Position numbers and translations under genes: made by a program. A stretch of DNA of 64,000 bases from Chromatium okenii. GTDB lineage: Bacteria; Pseudomonadota; Gammaproteobacteria; Chromatiales; Chromatiaceae. Under the pieces are notes generated by a model. The model made no database searches and was not told the DNA's origin. It saw only the letters and a list, made by a program, of their open reading frames with translations. Each line of letters starts with the position of its first letter. The first letter of the stretch is position 1. Positions 18,617 through 27,356 of this stretch are shown piece after piece. The stretch covers positions 1-64,000 of the forward strand of contig NZ_NRRQ01000011.1 in NCBI RefSeq assembly GCF_016583745.1. The letters are read 5' to 3'.

Positions 18617-19586
18617 GCTGTGGGCATCTTCGCCGGGGCGCTGCGCGGCATATCTCGACGCGCTGGGCATCAGCCGCTGGGAATTGCGCATTCAACCGGC
18701 GGCGACGGTGCCGCGCAGTCCAGCGGTTGCTCCTGCGCCAGCGGTGGTCGCAACAGCCGCTGCGGTGCCGCTGCCGCAGGTATCAATGAGCGGAGCGCGG
18801 CGGGCGGCATATCTCAAGGCGATGGATATCACGTGCTGGCTGCCGCGAGTGCCGGTTGTGCCGCTGGCGCGAGTTCAATTAGAGAGTGAGACGGTGATAG
18901 AACCAGATGTGATGACAGAGACCTTATTCGATGTGGCACCGGAACTGCCGCCCGCTGCGCTCGCACCGGAAGTGCTGGCGCCGGTCAACGCGGAACCGCT
19001 GCGCTTGGAAATGCCGCTGCCGGCAGTCGCGCCAGCTTGGGATGTGCTGCGAGAACAGGTGGCGAATTGTCGCGCTTGCGAGCTGTGCGCCACCCGCACG
19101 CAGACGGTATTCGGTGCTGGCGCTCGTGATGCGCAGTTGATGTTGATTGGCGAAGCACCGGGCGCAGATGAAGATCGGCTCGGTGAGCCATTTGTGGGGC
19201 GAGCGGGGAAATTGCTGACGTCGATGGTGACGGCGCTGGGTTTGACCCGTGAACAGGTCTACATCGCTAACGTGCTCAAGTGTCGCCCGCCGGACAATCG
19301 CAATCCCAAGCCGGAGGAGGCGGCGCAGTGCGCTGGGTTTCTCAATCAGCAGATCGCGCTGGTGCAGCCGCGAGTGATTGTGGCGTTGGGCGCGATTGCG
19401 GCGCAGCACCTGCTGCACACGAGCGAGACGATTGGGAAGCTGCGCGGGCAGTGGTGGCAGTTGGAACCGGCGGGGATTCCGTTGCGAGCGACCTATCATC
19501 CCGCGTATTTGTTGCGTTCGCCGGAGCAAAAGGCGAAGTCGTGGGAGGATTTGACGGCGGTGCTGGAGCGGTTGGCGGTGAGCTGA
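18609..19586 (+). CDS. Uracil-DNA glycosylase, family 4/5 type, with N-terminal extension
   Basis: Removes uracil from DNA. Residues ~165-325 form an iron-sulfur UDG domain: CRACELC, the catalytic [36 protein letters not shown] and the [12 protein letters not shown] loop. The cysteines can carry the [4Fe-4S] cluster. The N-terminal ~160 residues are Pro/Ala-rich and contain two related helices, [17 protein letters not shown] and [17 protein letters not shown], which look like a duplicated module. The ATG at 18609 overlaps the leuA stop, implying translational coupling. Confidence 0.9.
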   Translation: MSELWASSPGRCAAYLDALGISRWELRIQPAATVPRSPAVAPAPAVVATAAAVPLPQVSMSGARRAAYLKAMDITCWLPRVPVVPLARVQLESETVIEPDVMTETLFDVAPELPPAALAPEVLAPVNAEPLRLEMPLPAVAPAWDVLREQVANCRACELCATRTQTVFGAGARDAQLMLIGEAPGADEDRLGEPFVGRAGKLLTSMVTALGLTREQVYIANVLKCRPPDNRNPKPEEAAQCAGFLNQQIALVQPRVIVALGAIAAQHLLHTSETIGKLRGQWWQLEPAGIPLRATYHPAYLLRSPEQKAKSWEDLTAVLERLAVS

Positions 19587-19714
19587 AAAAAAGCAGACCA
19601 AGGGTGTTTACTAATTTAGAATTTCCTAATATACTAATTTCGTGGTCGCAGCTCAGACCAAAATCAGACCGGCCACAATCATCAATCATCAGTAAAAATA
19701 ATTGGAGAACTACG

Positions 19715-20137
19715 ATGAAAAAACTTGCTACTGCTGCCGCAATCGCTGCTTTGTTGGGTGTTTCTGCTTCTGCTTCCGCATGGTGGGGCGGTCCTTGGGG
19801 CAACAACAATGGTTATGGCAATAACGGTTACGGTAATAACGGCTGGGGCGACGGCGCGAGCGACATGCTCGGCGACATGTTTGGCGACGGCTATGGCGAT
19901 TTCAACATGAGCATGAGTGGCGGCGGACGTGGCAACGGTCGCGGACGTGGTTATGGCAGTGGACGTGGCTACGGCTATAACGATGGTTATGGTTACAACG
20001 CGCCGGGTTATGGCTATGGCTACCCCTATGGTGCGCCTTACTACGGCGGCGCTTATCCGTATGCGTTCCCGTATGCACCGCCAATGGCACCGATGGCACC
20101 ACCTCCGGCTGCGCCAGCACAACAACAAGCGAAGTAA
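19715..20137 (+). CDS. sgp: Sulfur globule envelope protein (CV1/CV2-like)
   Basis: A 140-residue glycine-, asparagine- and tyrosine-rich exported protein. The signal peptide [20 protein letters not shown] is followed by [11 protein letters not shown], then [29 protein letters not shown] and GRGxG/GYGYG repeats, closing with a Pro/Ala-rich tail. This matches what is known of the sulfur globule proteins that coat intracellular sulfur in Allochromatium. Shine-Dalgarno GGAG lies eight bases before the ATG, and a strong terminator follows. It is the main marker here for a purple sulfur bacterium. Family match is by recognition of sequence character. Confidence 0.85.
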   Translation: MKKLATAAAIAALLGVSASASAWWGGPWGNNNGYGNNGYGNNGWGDGASDMLGDMFGDGYGDFNMSMSGGGRGNGRGRGYGSGRGYGYNDGYGYNAPGYGYGYPYGAPYYGGAYPYAFPYAPPMAPMAPPPAAPAQQQAK

Positions 20138-20156
20138 TTCATTCGCATGTTGAATA

Positions 20157-20188
20157 AAAAAAGCCAGACTTCGGTCTGGCTTTTTTAA
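20157..20188 (+). terminator. Rho-independent terminator after sgp
   Basis: A 9-bp stem (AAGCCAGAC / GTCTGGCTT) closed by a TTCG tetraloop and followed by a T-run, 20 bp after the sgp stop. The A-run on the left makes it bidirectional. It isolates sgp as a monocistronic unit. Confidence 0.9.
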
Positions 20189-20293
20189 TGGGCGGAAGTG
20201 AAGCAGTCGTTAATTGTTTCAGTGATAGCGCACGACCAACGCCATATAAATACTGCGATTTGTCACTGCGCCAGCTTTAATCATAAAAGCGAA

Positions 20294-21136
20294 TTAACGA
20301 TCCACTCCCATCCGCGCCGCCAATGCGGGATCATATAGATTCATTGCTGGCGCATCAGTGCGCTTGGCGAGTGCCCGCACAAAACCGATATAACGCCCCT
20401 GATCTGCATCCAATGCTTCGGCATAAGAAGGAAAAATTCCAGTTCCTGCCGCTTCAATTGCCTGTTCAAAATCACGCCAATAGCGCCATCCATCCGGCAG
20501 CGTATCGACTTGAACTTCCGTCACAGTGCTATTGCGTTTCCATGATTCTTCCCACCACGCCGCCGTTTTGAAGCTCCAACAACCATCTTCCCAAAACGCT
20601 TTGCCATTGCTTTGGGGCTGCGCCAGATGTTCTGGAACTGCACCCGCCACCAACGGCTGCATCAATGCCGGCATCACAACGCCCAAGCTCCCGTGCGGAC
20701 GTAAAAAGCGACTGAGATAGCCAAGATAAAGCGCATCGGTTCCAAAATACTGATACGCATCAATAGAAATAATCGCATCAAAAAAGCCTTCTGGAAATGG
20801 CAATGAATGCGCCTCGGCACGAATTGGAAACACCAAATCATCTACCTGCGCTGCAACGATACGCTGCCAGTTATAGTCTTGCGTAATCCAAAAATCAGTT
20901 GCCCACACCTGCACTTTGAATTCTCGTGCCAAAAAAATACTGGTCAATGCACGTCCGCAGCCCAAATCTAACACCCGCATTCCGGGCTGTAATACCTGCT
21001 TTTCCGTTAGCCATTCGGCAAGCCACAGCGCATTAGGCCCCATTTGATTATTCAATACCCACGCCGCGTCATATTGCGCCGAGCGTGGAAATACTTGCTT
21101 GTGCAAAAGTGATTCAATCGCTTCAATAGTGTGCAT
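20294..21136 (-). CDS. SAM-dependent methyltransferase, class I
   Basis: A 280-residue soluble methyltransferase. Motif I is RVLDLGCGRALTSIFLA, followed by VWATDFW, an acidic region and the motif-II-like DAIISIDAYQYFGTDAL. The ATG at 21136 is preferred because AGGAGA lies five bases upstream; an upstream start at 21238 would add 34 non-conserved residues. The substrate is unknown; residues after the SAM domain (AWWEESWKRN, LPDGWRYWRDFEQAIE) recall a family of uncharacterised small-molecule methyltransferases. The gene is divergent from dxs. Confidence 0.8.
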   Translation of the reverse strand: MHTIEAIESLLHKQVFPRSAQYDAAWVLNNQMGPNALWLAEWLTEKQVLQPGMRVLDLGCGRALTSIFLAREFKVQVWATDFWITQDYNWQRIVAAQVDDLVFPIRAEAHSLPFPEGFFDAIISIDAYQYFGTDALYLGYLSRFLRPHGSLGVVMPALMQPLVAGAVPEHLAQPQSNGKAFWEDGCWSFKTAAWWEESWKRNSTVTEVQVDTLPDGWRYWRDFEQAIEAAGTGIFPSYAEALDADQGRYIGFVRALAKRTDAPAMNLYDPALAARMGVDR

Positions 21137-21321
21137 TCGTTTTCTCCTAATCAATAGCGCAATTGAAATTCCCAATATGGTGTCAATGAATGTCACTGAC
21201 AATTGAGCACTCAATAATGAAACGACATCGCTTCTCACGCCGCCGCTGCCCCGCCAACCGGCAACCTGCCGCCGATTTGGTCTAAACTACAAAGCCGTCA
21301 AAAAATAGACCAAATTTCACC

Positions 21322-23223
21322 ATGCCACACCGCACCCTGAGTGATTTTGGTGTCGCCGCATCCCGACACCAGCTCCTAAATGCCATCGACAGTCCCGCTG
21401 ATTTACGCGCCCTGCCGCAGCAGCAACTGCCGGAACTCGCCACCGATTTGCGCAATTTCTTAATTGAATGCGTTTCCCAAACCGGCGGACATCTCGCTGC
21501 CGGTCTCGGCGTGGTCGAATTAACCATCGCTTTGCATTATGTGTTTGACACGCCCCGCGACCGGCTGGTCTGGGACGTGGGGCATCAAGCCTATCCGCAC
21601 AAAATCCTCACTGGTCGCCGCGATCAAATGACCTGTCTGCGCCAAAAAGATGGGCCATCTGGCTTCCCCAAACGCAGCGAAAGTGCTTATGACAGCTTTG
21701 GCGTCGGGCATTCCAGCACTTCGATCAGCGCCGCCTTGGGCATGGCGCTGGCAGCCAAAATGCGCGGCGAACGGCGCACCGTCGTTGCCATCATCGGCGA
21801 TGGCGCTCTCGGCGCAGGCATGGCATTTGAGGCGCTCAACCACGCCGGGTCGATGGATATTGATCTGGTCGTCATCCTCAACGACAACGAAATGTCGATT
21901 TCGCCGCCCGTCGGCGCGATCAGCGATCATCTGGCGCGACTGCTGTCCGGCAAGATTTACACCACCGTCCGCGAAGGCAGTAAAACCGCGCTGGCGGGCT
22001 TGCCGCAGTTGCGCGATCTGGTTGGACGCTGGGAAGAGCACGTCAAAGGCATGTTGATGCCGAGCACGTTGTTTGAAGAACTCGGCTTCAATTACATCGG
22101 CCCCATCGACGGTCACGATCTCGATTCGGTGGTGAACACGCTGCGCAATGTCAAAGACATGCGCGGGCAACGGCTGCTGCACGTCGTCACTCAAAAAGGG
22201 CGCGGTTACGAGCCAGCACTGCGCGAACCCACGCTCTATCACGGCGTCACCCCGTTTAATTGCCGCACCGGTGAACTGCGCAAAAGCACGGCGACCGGGC
22301 CGAGTTACACCCAGATTTTTGGCAGTTGGCTGTGCGATGCGGCGGCGACTGATGCGCGGCTGATGGGCATCACGCCCGCGATGTGCGAAGGCTCAGGGCT
22401 GACCAATTTTGCCAAACGTTTTCCGAGTCGGTTTTTTGATGTCGGCATCGCCGAGCAACACGCCGTCACGCTCGCAGCGGGCATGGCGTGTGAAGGTCTC
22501 AAGCCGGTGGTGGCGATTTATTCGAGCTTTTTGCAACGCGCTTATGACCAGATGATTCACGACGTGTGCCTGCAAAATCTTGACGTGACCTTTGCGGTGG
22601 ATCGCGGCGGTTTAGTCGGCCCTGATGGCGCAACTCATGCCGGCAGCTTTGATCTGAGTTTTAGCCGCCCGATTCCGAATCTGGTGATTCTCGCGCCGTC
22701 GAATGAAAACGAATGTCGGCAGATGCTGAAAACCGCCTTTGAATATGAAGGCCCAGCAATGGTGCGTTATCCACGCGGCGGCGGCCCCGGCGTCGAGATT
22801 GATCCTCACGCGCCAGCACTGCCGCTGGGACGTGGCGAAATCATCCGCGACGGGCAACAGGTCGCATTGCTGGCATTCGGCAGTTTGGTGACAGCGGCGC
22901 TGGCGGCAGCGGAAACGCTGAACGCGACAGTGGCGAATATGCGGTTTGTCAAACCGCTGGATGCCGAGCTGATTGTGGCGCTGGCGCAGCGCCACGCGGT
23001 GCTGGTGACGCTGGAGGAAAACGCGATTGCAGGCGGAGCGGGCAGCGGTGTGGCGGAGCTGTTATCCGCGCACGGCATCGTGGTGCGCTGCATTCATCTG
23101 GGCTTGCCAGATCGTTATATCGAACACGCCGAACACGCCGATCAATTGGCGAGTTGCGGTTTGAATGCCGACGGCATCATCGCCAGCGTGCAGGCTGAAT
23201 TAGCGCGAGCGGCAGCGCAGTAA
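21322..23223 (+). CDS. dxs: 1-deoxy-D-xylulose-5-phosphate synthase
   Basis: Dxs makes DXP from pyruvate and glyceraldehyde-3-phosphate with thiamine diphosphate, the entry to the MEP isoprenoid pathway, which feeds the carotenoids, bacteriochlorophyll tail and quinones of a phototroph. The 633-residue protein shows [32 protein letters not shown], the ThDP motif [18 protein letters not shown]...NDNEMSIS, and the transketolase region [18 protein letters not shown] with [15 protein letters not shown]. Length and motif order are complete. No other MEP gene is nearby. Confidence 0.96.
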   Translation: MPHRTLSDFGVAASRHQLLNAIDSPADLRALPQQQLPELATDLRNFLIECVSQTGGHLAAGLGVVELTIALHYVFDTPRDRLVWDVGHQAYPHKILTGRRDQMTCLRQKDGPSGFPKRSESAYDSFGVGHSSTSISAALGMALAAKMRGERRTVVAIIGDGALGAGMAFEALNHAGSMDIDLVVILNDNEMSISPPVGAISDHLARLLSGKIYTTVREGSKTALAGLPQLRDLVGRWEEHVKGMLMPSTLFEELGFNYIGPIDGHDLDSVVNTLRNVKDMRGQRLLHVVTQKGRGYEPALREPTLYHGVTPFNCRTGELRKSTATGPSYTQIFGSWLCDAAATDARLMGITPAMCEGSGLTNFAKRFPSRFFDVGIAEQHAVTLAAGMACEGLKPVVAIYSSFLQRAYDQMIHDVCLQNLDVTFAVDRGGLVGPDGATHAGSFDLSFSRPIPNLVILAPSNENECRQMLKTAFEYEGPAMVRYPRGGGPGVEIDPHAPALPLGRGEIIRDGQQVALLAFGSLVTAALAAAETLNATVANMRFVKPLDAELIVALAQRHAVLVTLEENAIAGGAGSGVAELLSAHGIVVRCIHLGLPDRYIEHAEHADQLASCGLNADGIIASVQAELARAAAQ

Positions 23224-23231
23224 TTCACCCA

Positions 23232-24602
23232 TCATTCCATCTCGCGGGGCGCGACTGGCAATCGCACCCGCGCCAGCAAACCACCCGCATCTGCGGCTTC
23301 AAATGTCACCGCGCCGCCGTAGGCATCCACGATGTCGCGCACAATCGCCAAGCCCAAGCCCGACCCTTCTTTATGCTGATCGAGGCGCAGTCCGCGTTCA
23401 CCGAGACGCGGCAACTGTGCGGCAGCGACGCCCGCGCCGTCATCGCTGACCGCAATATCGAGCCATTCCGCATCCGTCGTTACCGTCACCGTCACACTTG
23501 ATCGCGCCCATTTCGCCGCGTTTTCCAGCAGATTGCCCAGCAAATCCAGCAAATCATCCGGCATCAGCGCCACCTGCACTTCCAGCGGCATCTCCACCTG
23601 CCAAGCCAAGCGTTCGCCCTCCGGAGTGCGCTGCAACACCCGCAGCAGACGGGCAATCGCGCTGCCCACTTCCACCCGCGCCTCATGGCGAGCGGTGCCA
23701 GAACGCACTCGCGCCCGGATCAATTCCCGGTCAACGCGGCGGCGCATCGCCGTTGCCAACTGCTCCAAATCATCTGCCAGCGCCGGATGTCCCTGCTCAC
23801 GCAGCCGCTGCGCATCTGCTGCCAGCGCCGTGAGCGGCGTTTTCAGTCCGTGCGCAAGATCGGCAGTCCAGACGCGAGCGCGTTCAATCGCTTCGGCGCG
23901 GGCGGCGAGTAGCGCGTTCACTTCGCTCACCAGCGGCATCACCTCCAGCGGATAGTGATCGGCAAGGCGCGGTGCTTGACCGGAGCGGATTGCGCCCACG
24001 CCGCGCCGCACCGCTTCCAGCGGAGCCAATCCTGTGTGAATCTGCGCCAGCGTCGCCAGCAACAACACGATGACGATCAAGGCGAGATAAGGCTGCATAT
24101 CGGCAGCGAAGTCAGCGCGAGCCGCAGTTAATTCGGCGCGATGCAGTGCCACCGCGAGGCGCAGCGGTTGGGCGGTGGCGGTGTGCAGCCGCACTTGGCG
24201 CTCGCGCACCAGCACTGGTTGTTGACCCGGACCGGCGAGGAGATGCGCGTGAACTCCGCCGGGGGCGAGTGGATCGGCAGGCAGTTGGAGCTGCGTGTCC
24301 CACAGCGAGCGCGAACGCAGCAGCCCCGGCGTGGTGGCGCTGTCGATTTGCCAATACAGCCCGCTCAACGGTTGGGAAAAACGCGGATCAGCCGGTTCGC
24401 TGCTGAGACTGACGCTGCCGTCGCTGGCAACCACGAGCGCGGCTGCGAGTTGGTTGAGCTGCAAACGGAGTTCGGCGTCGATGCGCCGTTCAACGTGATG
24501 TTCAAACAGCGTGATCAAGCCGAAGGCGGCGACGGTCAGCGCGATGCTGATGGAGACAATCGCGCCGAGCCAGAGACGGAGGCGCAATGAGCGGTGCTGC
24601 AT
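23232..24602 (-). CDS. PhoQ-like sensor histidine kinase
   Basis: An inner-membrane sensor kinase of about 456 residues from ATG 24602. Two transmembrane segments flank a periplasmic domain: near residues 10-30 (LWLGAIVSISIALTVAAFGL) and about 170-190 (YLALIVIVLLLATL). A HAMP-like segment precedes the phospho-acceptor box DLAHGLKTPLTALAADAQRL, which resembles PhoQ. The ATPase domain has NLLENAAKWA (N box), DDGAGV (G1) and GSGLGLAIV (G2). No response regulator is adjacent; a PhoP-like regulator without its own kinase lies at 52681-53343 and is a plausible partner. Confidence 0.88.
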   Translation of the reverse strand: MQHRSLRLRLWLGAIVSISIALTVAAFGLITLFEHHVERRIDAELRLQLNQLAAALVVASDGSVSLSSEPADPRFSQPLSGLYWQIDSATTPGLLRSRSLWDTQLQLPADPLAPGGVHAHLLAGPGQQPVLVRERQVRLHTATAQPLRLAVALHRAELTAARADFAADMQPYLALIVIVLLLATLAQIHTGLAPLEAVRRGVGAIRSGQAPRLADHYPLEVMPLVSEVNALLAARAEAIERARVWTADLAHGLKTPLTALAADAQRLREQGHPALADDLEQLATAMRRRVDRELIRARVRSGTARHEARVEVGSAIARLLRVLQRTPEGERLAWQVEMPLEVQVALMPDDLLDLLGNLLENAAKWARSSVTVTVTTDAEWLDIAVSDDGAGVAAAQLPRLGERGLRLDQHKEGSGLGLAIVRDIVDAYGGAVTFEAADAGGLLARVRLPVAPREME

Positions 24603-24744
24603 TAGATTTTCTTTTTTTATCAAGACGAGGAGTGACGCGGTTGCGATATAAGCGATTGATTGCGTTGTCAGTTATCGGTGATAACCGTGCTTTTTACTGA
24701 CAACCGCCAACTTTTTTCGGGTCTTGACAATCCAATAATGCCGC

Positions 24745-25119
24745 TCAGTTCCAATGGAGCAATTCCCATTGCGGGACAGCGGTATTGCGAGCAGAACGTT
24801 CTTGCGCGTCGATGGTGCCATCGCCGTTCACGTCATAAAAATAGTATGCCGGCCCGACCTGCGGCTGGACGCGAATCATATAAAGCGCCCCGCGTACCCG
24901 ATATTCATACACGGTCGTGGCGCCAGATTCGGTGATGGTGATGTCCGGCTCTACCGCGTCATCGGTCAGCGGCGACGGCTCAACGCTCGGCGCTTGGAGA
25001 AAACCACCGCCAGTGGTTGCAGCATCATCCGGTGCCGCAGCGTCGGATTGGGCGGCAGCGTTGGCGCTGGTCAGCGCGAAAAGGACAGTGAACAAAATAC
25101 GATTGCGCAAAGAAATCAC
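24745..25119 (-). CDS. DUF2782 family exported protein
   Basis: A 124-residue periplasmic protein. A signal peptide (to about ANAAA) leads to a Pro/Asp-rich linker, then the DUF2782 core: ITITESGATTVYEYRVRGALYMIRVQPQVGPAYYFYDVNGDGTID. The DVNGDGTID stretch looks like an isolated EF-hand calcium loop. The start appears to be GTG at 25119. Function is unknown; the family is found across gammaproteobacteria, often near DNA polymerase I or housekeeping genes. Here it lies between the PhoQ-like kinase and folB. Confidence 0.78.
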   Translation of the reverse strand: MISLRNRILFTVLFALTSANAAAQSDAAAPDDAATTGGGFLQAPSVEPSPLTDDAVEPDITITESGATTVYEYRVRGALYMIRVQPQVGPAYYFYDVNGDGTIDAQERSARNTAVPQWELLHWN

Positions 25120-25177
25120 CGTGATCTCATTAAAAAAGATCAGTCATGGTAAAGCCAAACTCGGTCAGACGGGCGCA

Positions 25178-25531
25178 TCAACGGCTGCCGCGCTCAATCA
25201 CCACGCCGACATCCACGCCCGCGCCGACCGCATCCGGTTTGTGCAGCGTCAGGCGCAGCCAGCCGATGTTGAATTCCTCACGCAGGCGAGCGGCGCAGTG
25301 TTCGGCCAGCGTTTCAACCAGCTCAAAACGGTTGTTCATCACCAATTCCGTCAGGCGAGCGGTGACGGCGGCATAATCAAGCGCGTCGGCGATCCGATCA
25401 GTGGCAGCAGCGCGGGCGATGTCGCTGGCTAATTCGAGATCAACAATGAGCGGGCGACGCTGCTGCTTTTCCCAGTCGTGAATACCGATGATCGCGTCAA
25501 TCCGCACACCGCGAATAAAAACTACGTCCAT
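25178..25531 (-). CDS. folB: Dihydroneopterin aldolase
   Basis: FolB cleaves dihydroneopterin in folate synthesis. The 117-residue product begins MDVVFIRGVRIDAIIGIHDWEKQ, has the conserved TDRIADALDYAAV and the catalytic Lys in LTLHKPDAV, and is full length. GGAG precedes the ATG at 25531. It is divergent from plsY across about 85 bp, a gene pairing common in gammaproteobacteria. Confidence 0.93.
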   Translation of the reverse strand: MDVVFIRGVRIDAIIGIHDWEKQQRRPLIVDLELASDIARAAATDRIADALDYAAVTARLTELVMNNRFELVETLAEHCAARLREEFNIGWLRLTLHKPDAVGAGVDVGVVIERGSR

Positions 25532-25615
25532 TATTTTGCTCCAAAGTGATATTGCTTAATTGCCGTTAATTTGGCGTAATCTACCGCACATTTCATTCTG
25601 CTTGTATTGCTTACC

Positions 25616-26227
25616 ATGATGATGATTAGTGTTGCACTTGTGATTGCTGCTTATTTACTCGGTTCCATTTCCAGCGCGATTGTGGTGTGTCGGTTAATGC
25701 GACTGCCTGATCCGCGCACCCAAGGTTCCAATAATCCGGGTGCCACCAACGTGTTGCGGATTGGCGGCAAAAAGCCAGCCGCCATCACGCTGGTGGGCGA
25801 TAGCCTCAAAGGTCTCATTCCGATGCTGTTGGGACACGCGCTGGGAGTGGGGCCGCTGGCGCTGGCAGCGATTGGTTTAGCGGCATTTCTCGGTCATCTA
25901 TATCCGCTGTTTTTCGGTTTTCAGGGCGGCAAAGGTGTGGCAACGGCGCTGGGAGTGCAATTTGGGCTGCACTGGTCGATTGGGCTGGCGGTGGCGGCGA
26001 TCTGGCTGTTTGTCGCCAAGGTGCTGAAAATTTCCTCACTCGCGGCGTTGATTTCGATGACGTTAGCGCCGTTGCTGGTGTGGCTGCTGTGGCCGGAGCC
26101 AACGGAGGTGCGAGTGCTGGTGGGAATGCAGTTGGTGATGAGCGGGCTGTTGGTGTGGCGGCATCGCAGCAACATTCAAAAATTGCTGACGGGGCAGGAG
26201 GGGCGTTTAACGAATTCGCCTGATTAA
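25616..26227 (+). CDS. plsY: Acyl-phosphate:glycerol-3-phosphate acyltransferase
   Basis: PlsY is an inner-membrane enzyme acylating glycerol-3-phosphate from acyl-phosphate, the first step of phospholipid synthesis. The 203-residue protein has about five hydrophobic segments and the three family motifs: GSISSAIVVCRLM with GSNNPGATNVLR, FLGHLYPLFFGFQGGKGVAT, and the C-terminal WRHRSNIQKLLTGQE. Several in-frame starts (TTG 25607, ATG 25616/25619/25622) are possible; I use 25616. Confidence 0.93.
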   Translation: MMMISVALVIAAYLLGSISSAIVVCRLMRLPDPRTQGSNNPGATNVLRIGGKKPAAITLVGDSLKGLIPMLLGHALGVGPLALAAIGLAAFLGHLYPLFFGFQGGKGVATALGVQFGLHWSIGLAVAAIWLFVAKVLKISSLAALISMTLAPLLVWLLWPEPTEVRVLVGMQLVMSGLLVWRHRSNIQKLLTGQEGRLTNSPD

Positions 26228-26252
26228 CGCCCGTCCCGTCATATCGGTGCGG

Positions 26253-27338
26253 TTATTTGCGCCGCCGCACCGCCTGCATGAAATTCGCCATCGGTGATTC
26301 GGCGACGTTCCACCACACGTCAGACCGCTGTTGGAAGGTGCGCATCGACTCGTAAAGTGCCTTAAATGTCGGATTTTGCGCAGATTCTTCGGCATAAATC
26401 TGCTGCGCCACATCGTAGGCTTTGAGCAACACATCATCGGGAAAACGGCGCAATTCCGCGCCGTTTTGCAGCAACCGCTGCAACGCCGGCGGATTTTTAG
26501 CATCGTAAGCGGCAAGCATCAGCAGATGCGCTTCCTGCGCGGCGACGGTGAACGCAGCTTGATAGGGCGGCGGCAACGCCTCCCACTGCGCCTTGTTCAC
26601 ATAAAACACCAGATGCGTGCCGGTTTCCCACCAGCCGGGCGCGTAGTAATACTTCGCAACCTTTTGAAATCCCAGCTTTTCATCGTCATACGGCACCGTC
26701 CACTCTGCCGCATCAATCGCGCCGCGCTCCAGCGCCGGATAAATTTCTCCGCCCGGCAACGACTGCGGCACCGCGCCCAGCCGCGAGAAAATTTCCGCCC
26801 CAAAGCCGGGGATGCGGATTTTCAAGCCTTGCAAATCCGCCAACGACTTGATTTCTTTACGAAACCAGCCGCCCATCTGCGCACCGGTGCTGCCGCCGGG
26901 AAAATGCACGAGGTTGTATTCGGCAAACAATTCGCGCAACAGCGCCATCCCGCCGCCTTCGTATAACCACGCCGTCATCTGGCGCGTATTGAGACCAAAT
27001 GGCCAAGTGCTTTCCAACGCCAATGCCTTATTTTTACCGTAGTAATAATAAGATGCTGTGTGTCCGCATTCGACGGTATTTTGCTGCACCGCATCGAGCA
27101 CGCCGAATGCGGGCACCAATTCGCCGCCAGCGAATACGCGAATCTCAAAACGTCCATCCGTCAATTCAGCGACGCGCTTGGCTAATACTTCCGCTGCGCC
27201 ATAAATAGTATCGAGGCTTTTGGGAAAGCTCGACGCCATGCGCCATTTCATTGCTGGCGCGGCAGCCAGTGCGGGTGCGGCAATACCAGCGGCAAGCGCC
27301 CCAATACCAGCAGTTTTCAAAAAATCCCGTCGTTGCAT
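26253..27338 (-). CDS. Tat-exported TRAP transporter substrate-binding protein (DctP family)
   Basis: Periplasmic binding protein of a TRAP system for organic acids. Residues 1-~27 are a twin-arginine signal (MQRRDFLKTAGIGALAAGIA ending in ALAAA). The body shows WRMASSFPKSLDTIYGAAEVLAKRV, FPGGSTGAQMGGWFRKEI and the DctP signature around GLKIRIPGFGAEIFSRLG. Tat export and the SFPKSLD pattern fit the group that binds 2-oxo or hydroxy acids as salts. No DctQ/DctM membrane subunits are nearby. It follows the pyruvate carboxylase B-subunit gene by 18 bp, so a link to pyruvate or oxaloacetate supply is possible. Confidence 0.88.
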   Translation of the reverse strand: MQRRDFLKTAGIGALAAGIAAPALAAAPAMKWRMASSFPKSLDTIYGAAEVLAKRVAELTDGRFEIRVFAGGELVPAFGVLDAVQQNTVECGHTASYYYYGKNKALALESTWPFGLNTRQMTAWLYEGGGMALLRELFAEYNLVHFPGGSTGAQMGGWFRKEIKSLADLQGLKIRIPGFGAEIFSRLGAVPQSLPGGEIYPALERGAIDAAEWTVPYDDEKLGFQKVAKYYYAPGWWETGTHLVFYVNKAQWEALPPPYQAAFTVAAQEAHLLMLAAYDAKNPPALQRLLQNGAELRRFPDDVLLKAYDVAQQIYAEESAQNPTFKALYESMRTFQQRSDVWWNVAESPMANFMQAVRRRK

Positions 27339-27356
27339 TACAAATCCCCATTCAAA

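Noticed and set aside
19790-20060. Short tandem repeats in sgp considered as a CRISPR or satellite
   Set aside because: The repeats are codon-phased Gly/Asn/Tyr units of a protein with signal peptide, without spacers.
26331-26966. 211-codon open frame antisense to the TRAP binding protein
   Set aside because: It lacks a family motif and is a shadow of the clear DctP-family gene on the other strand.
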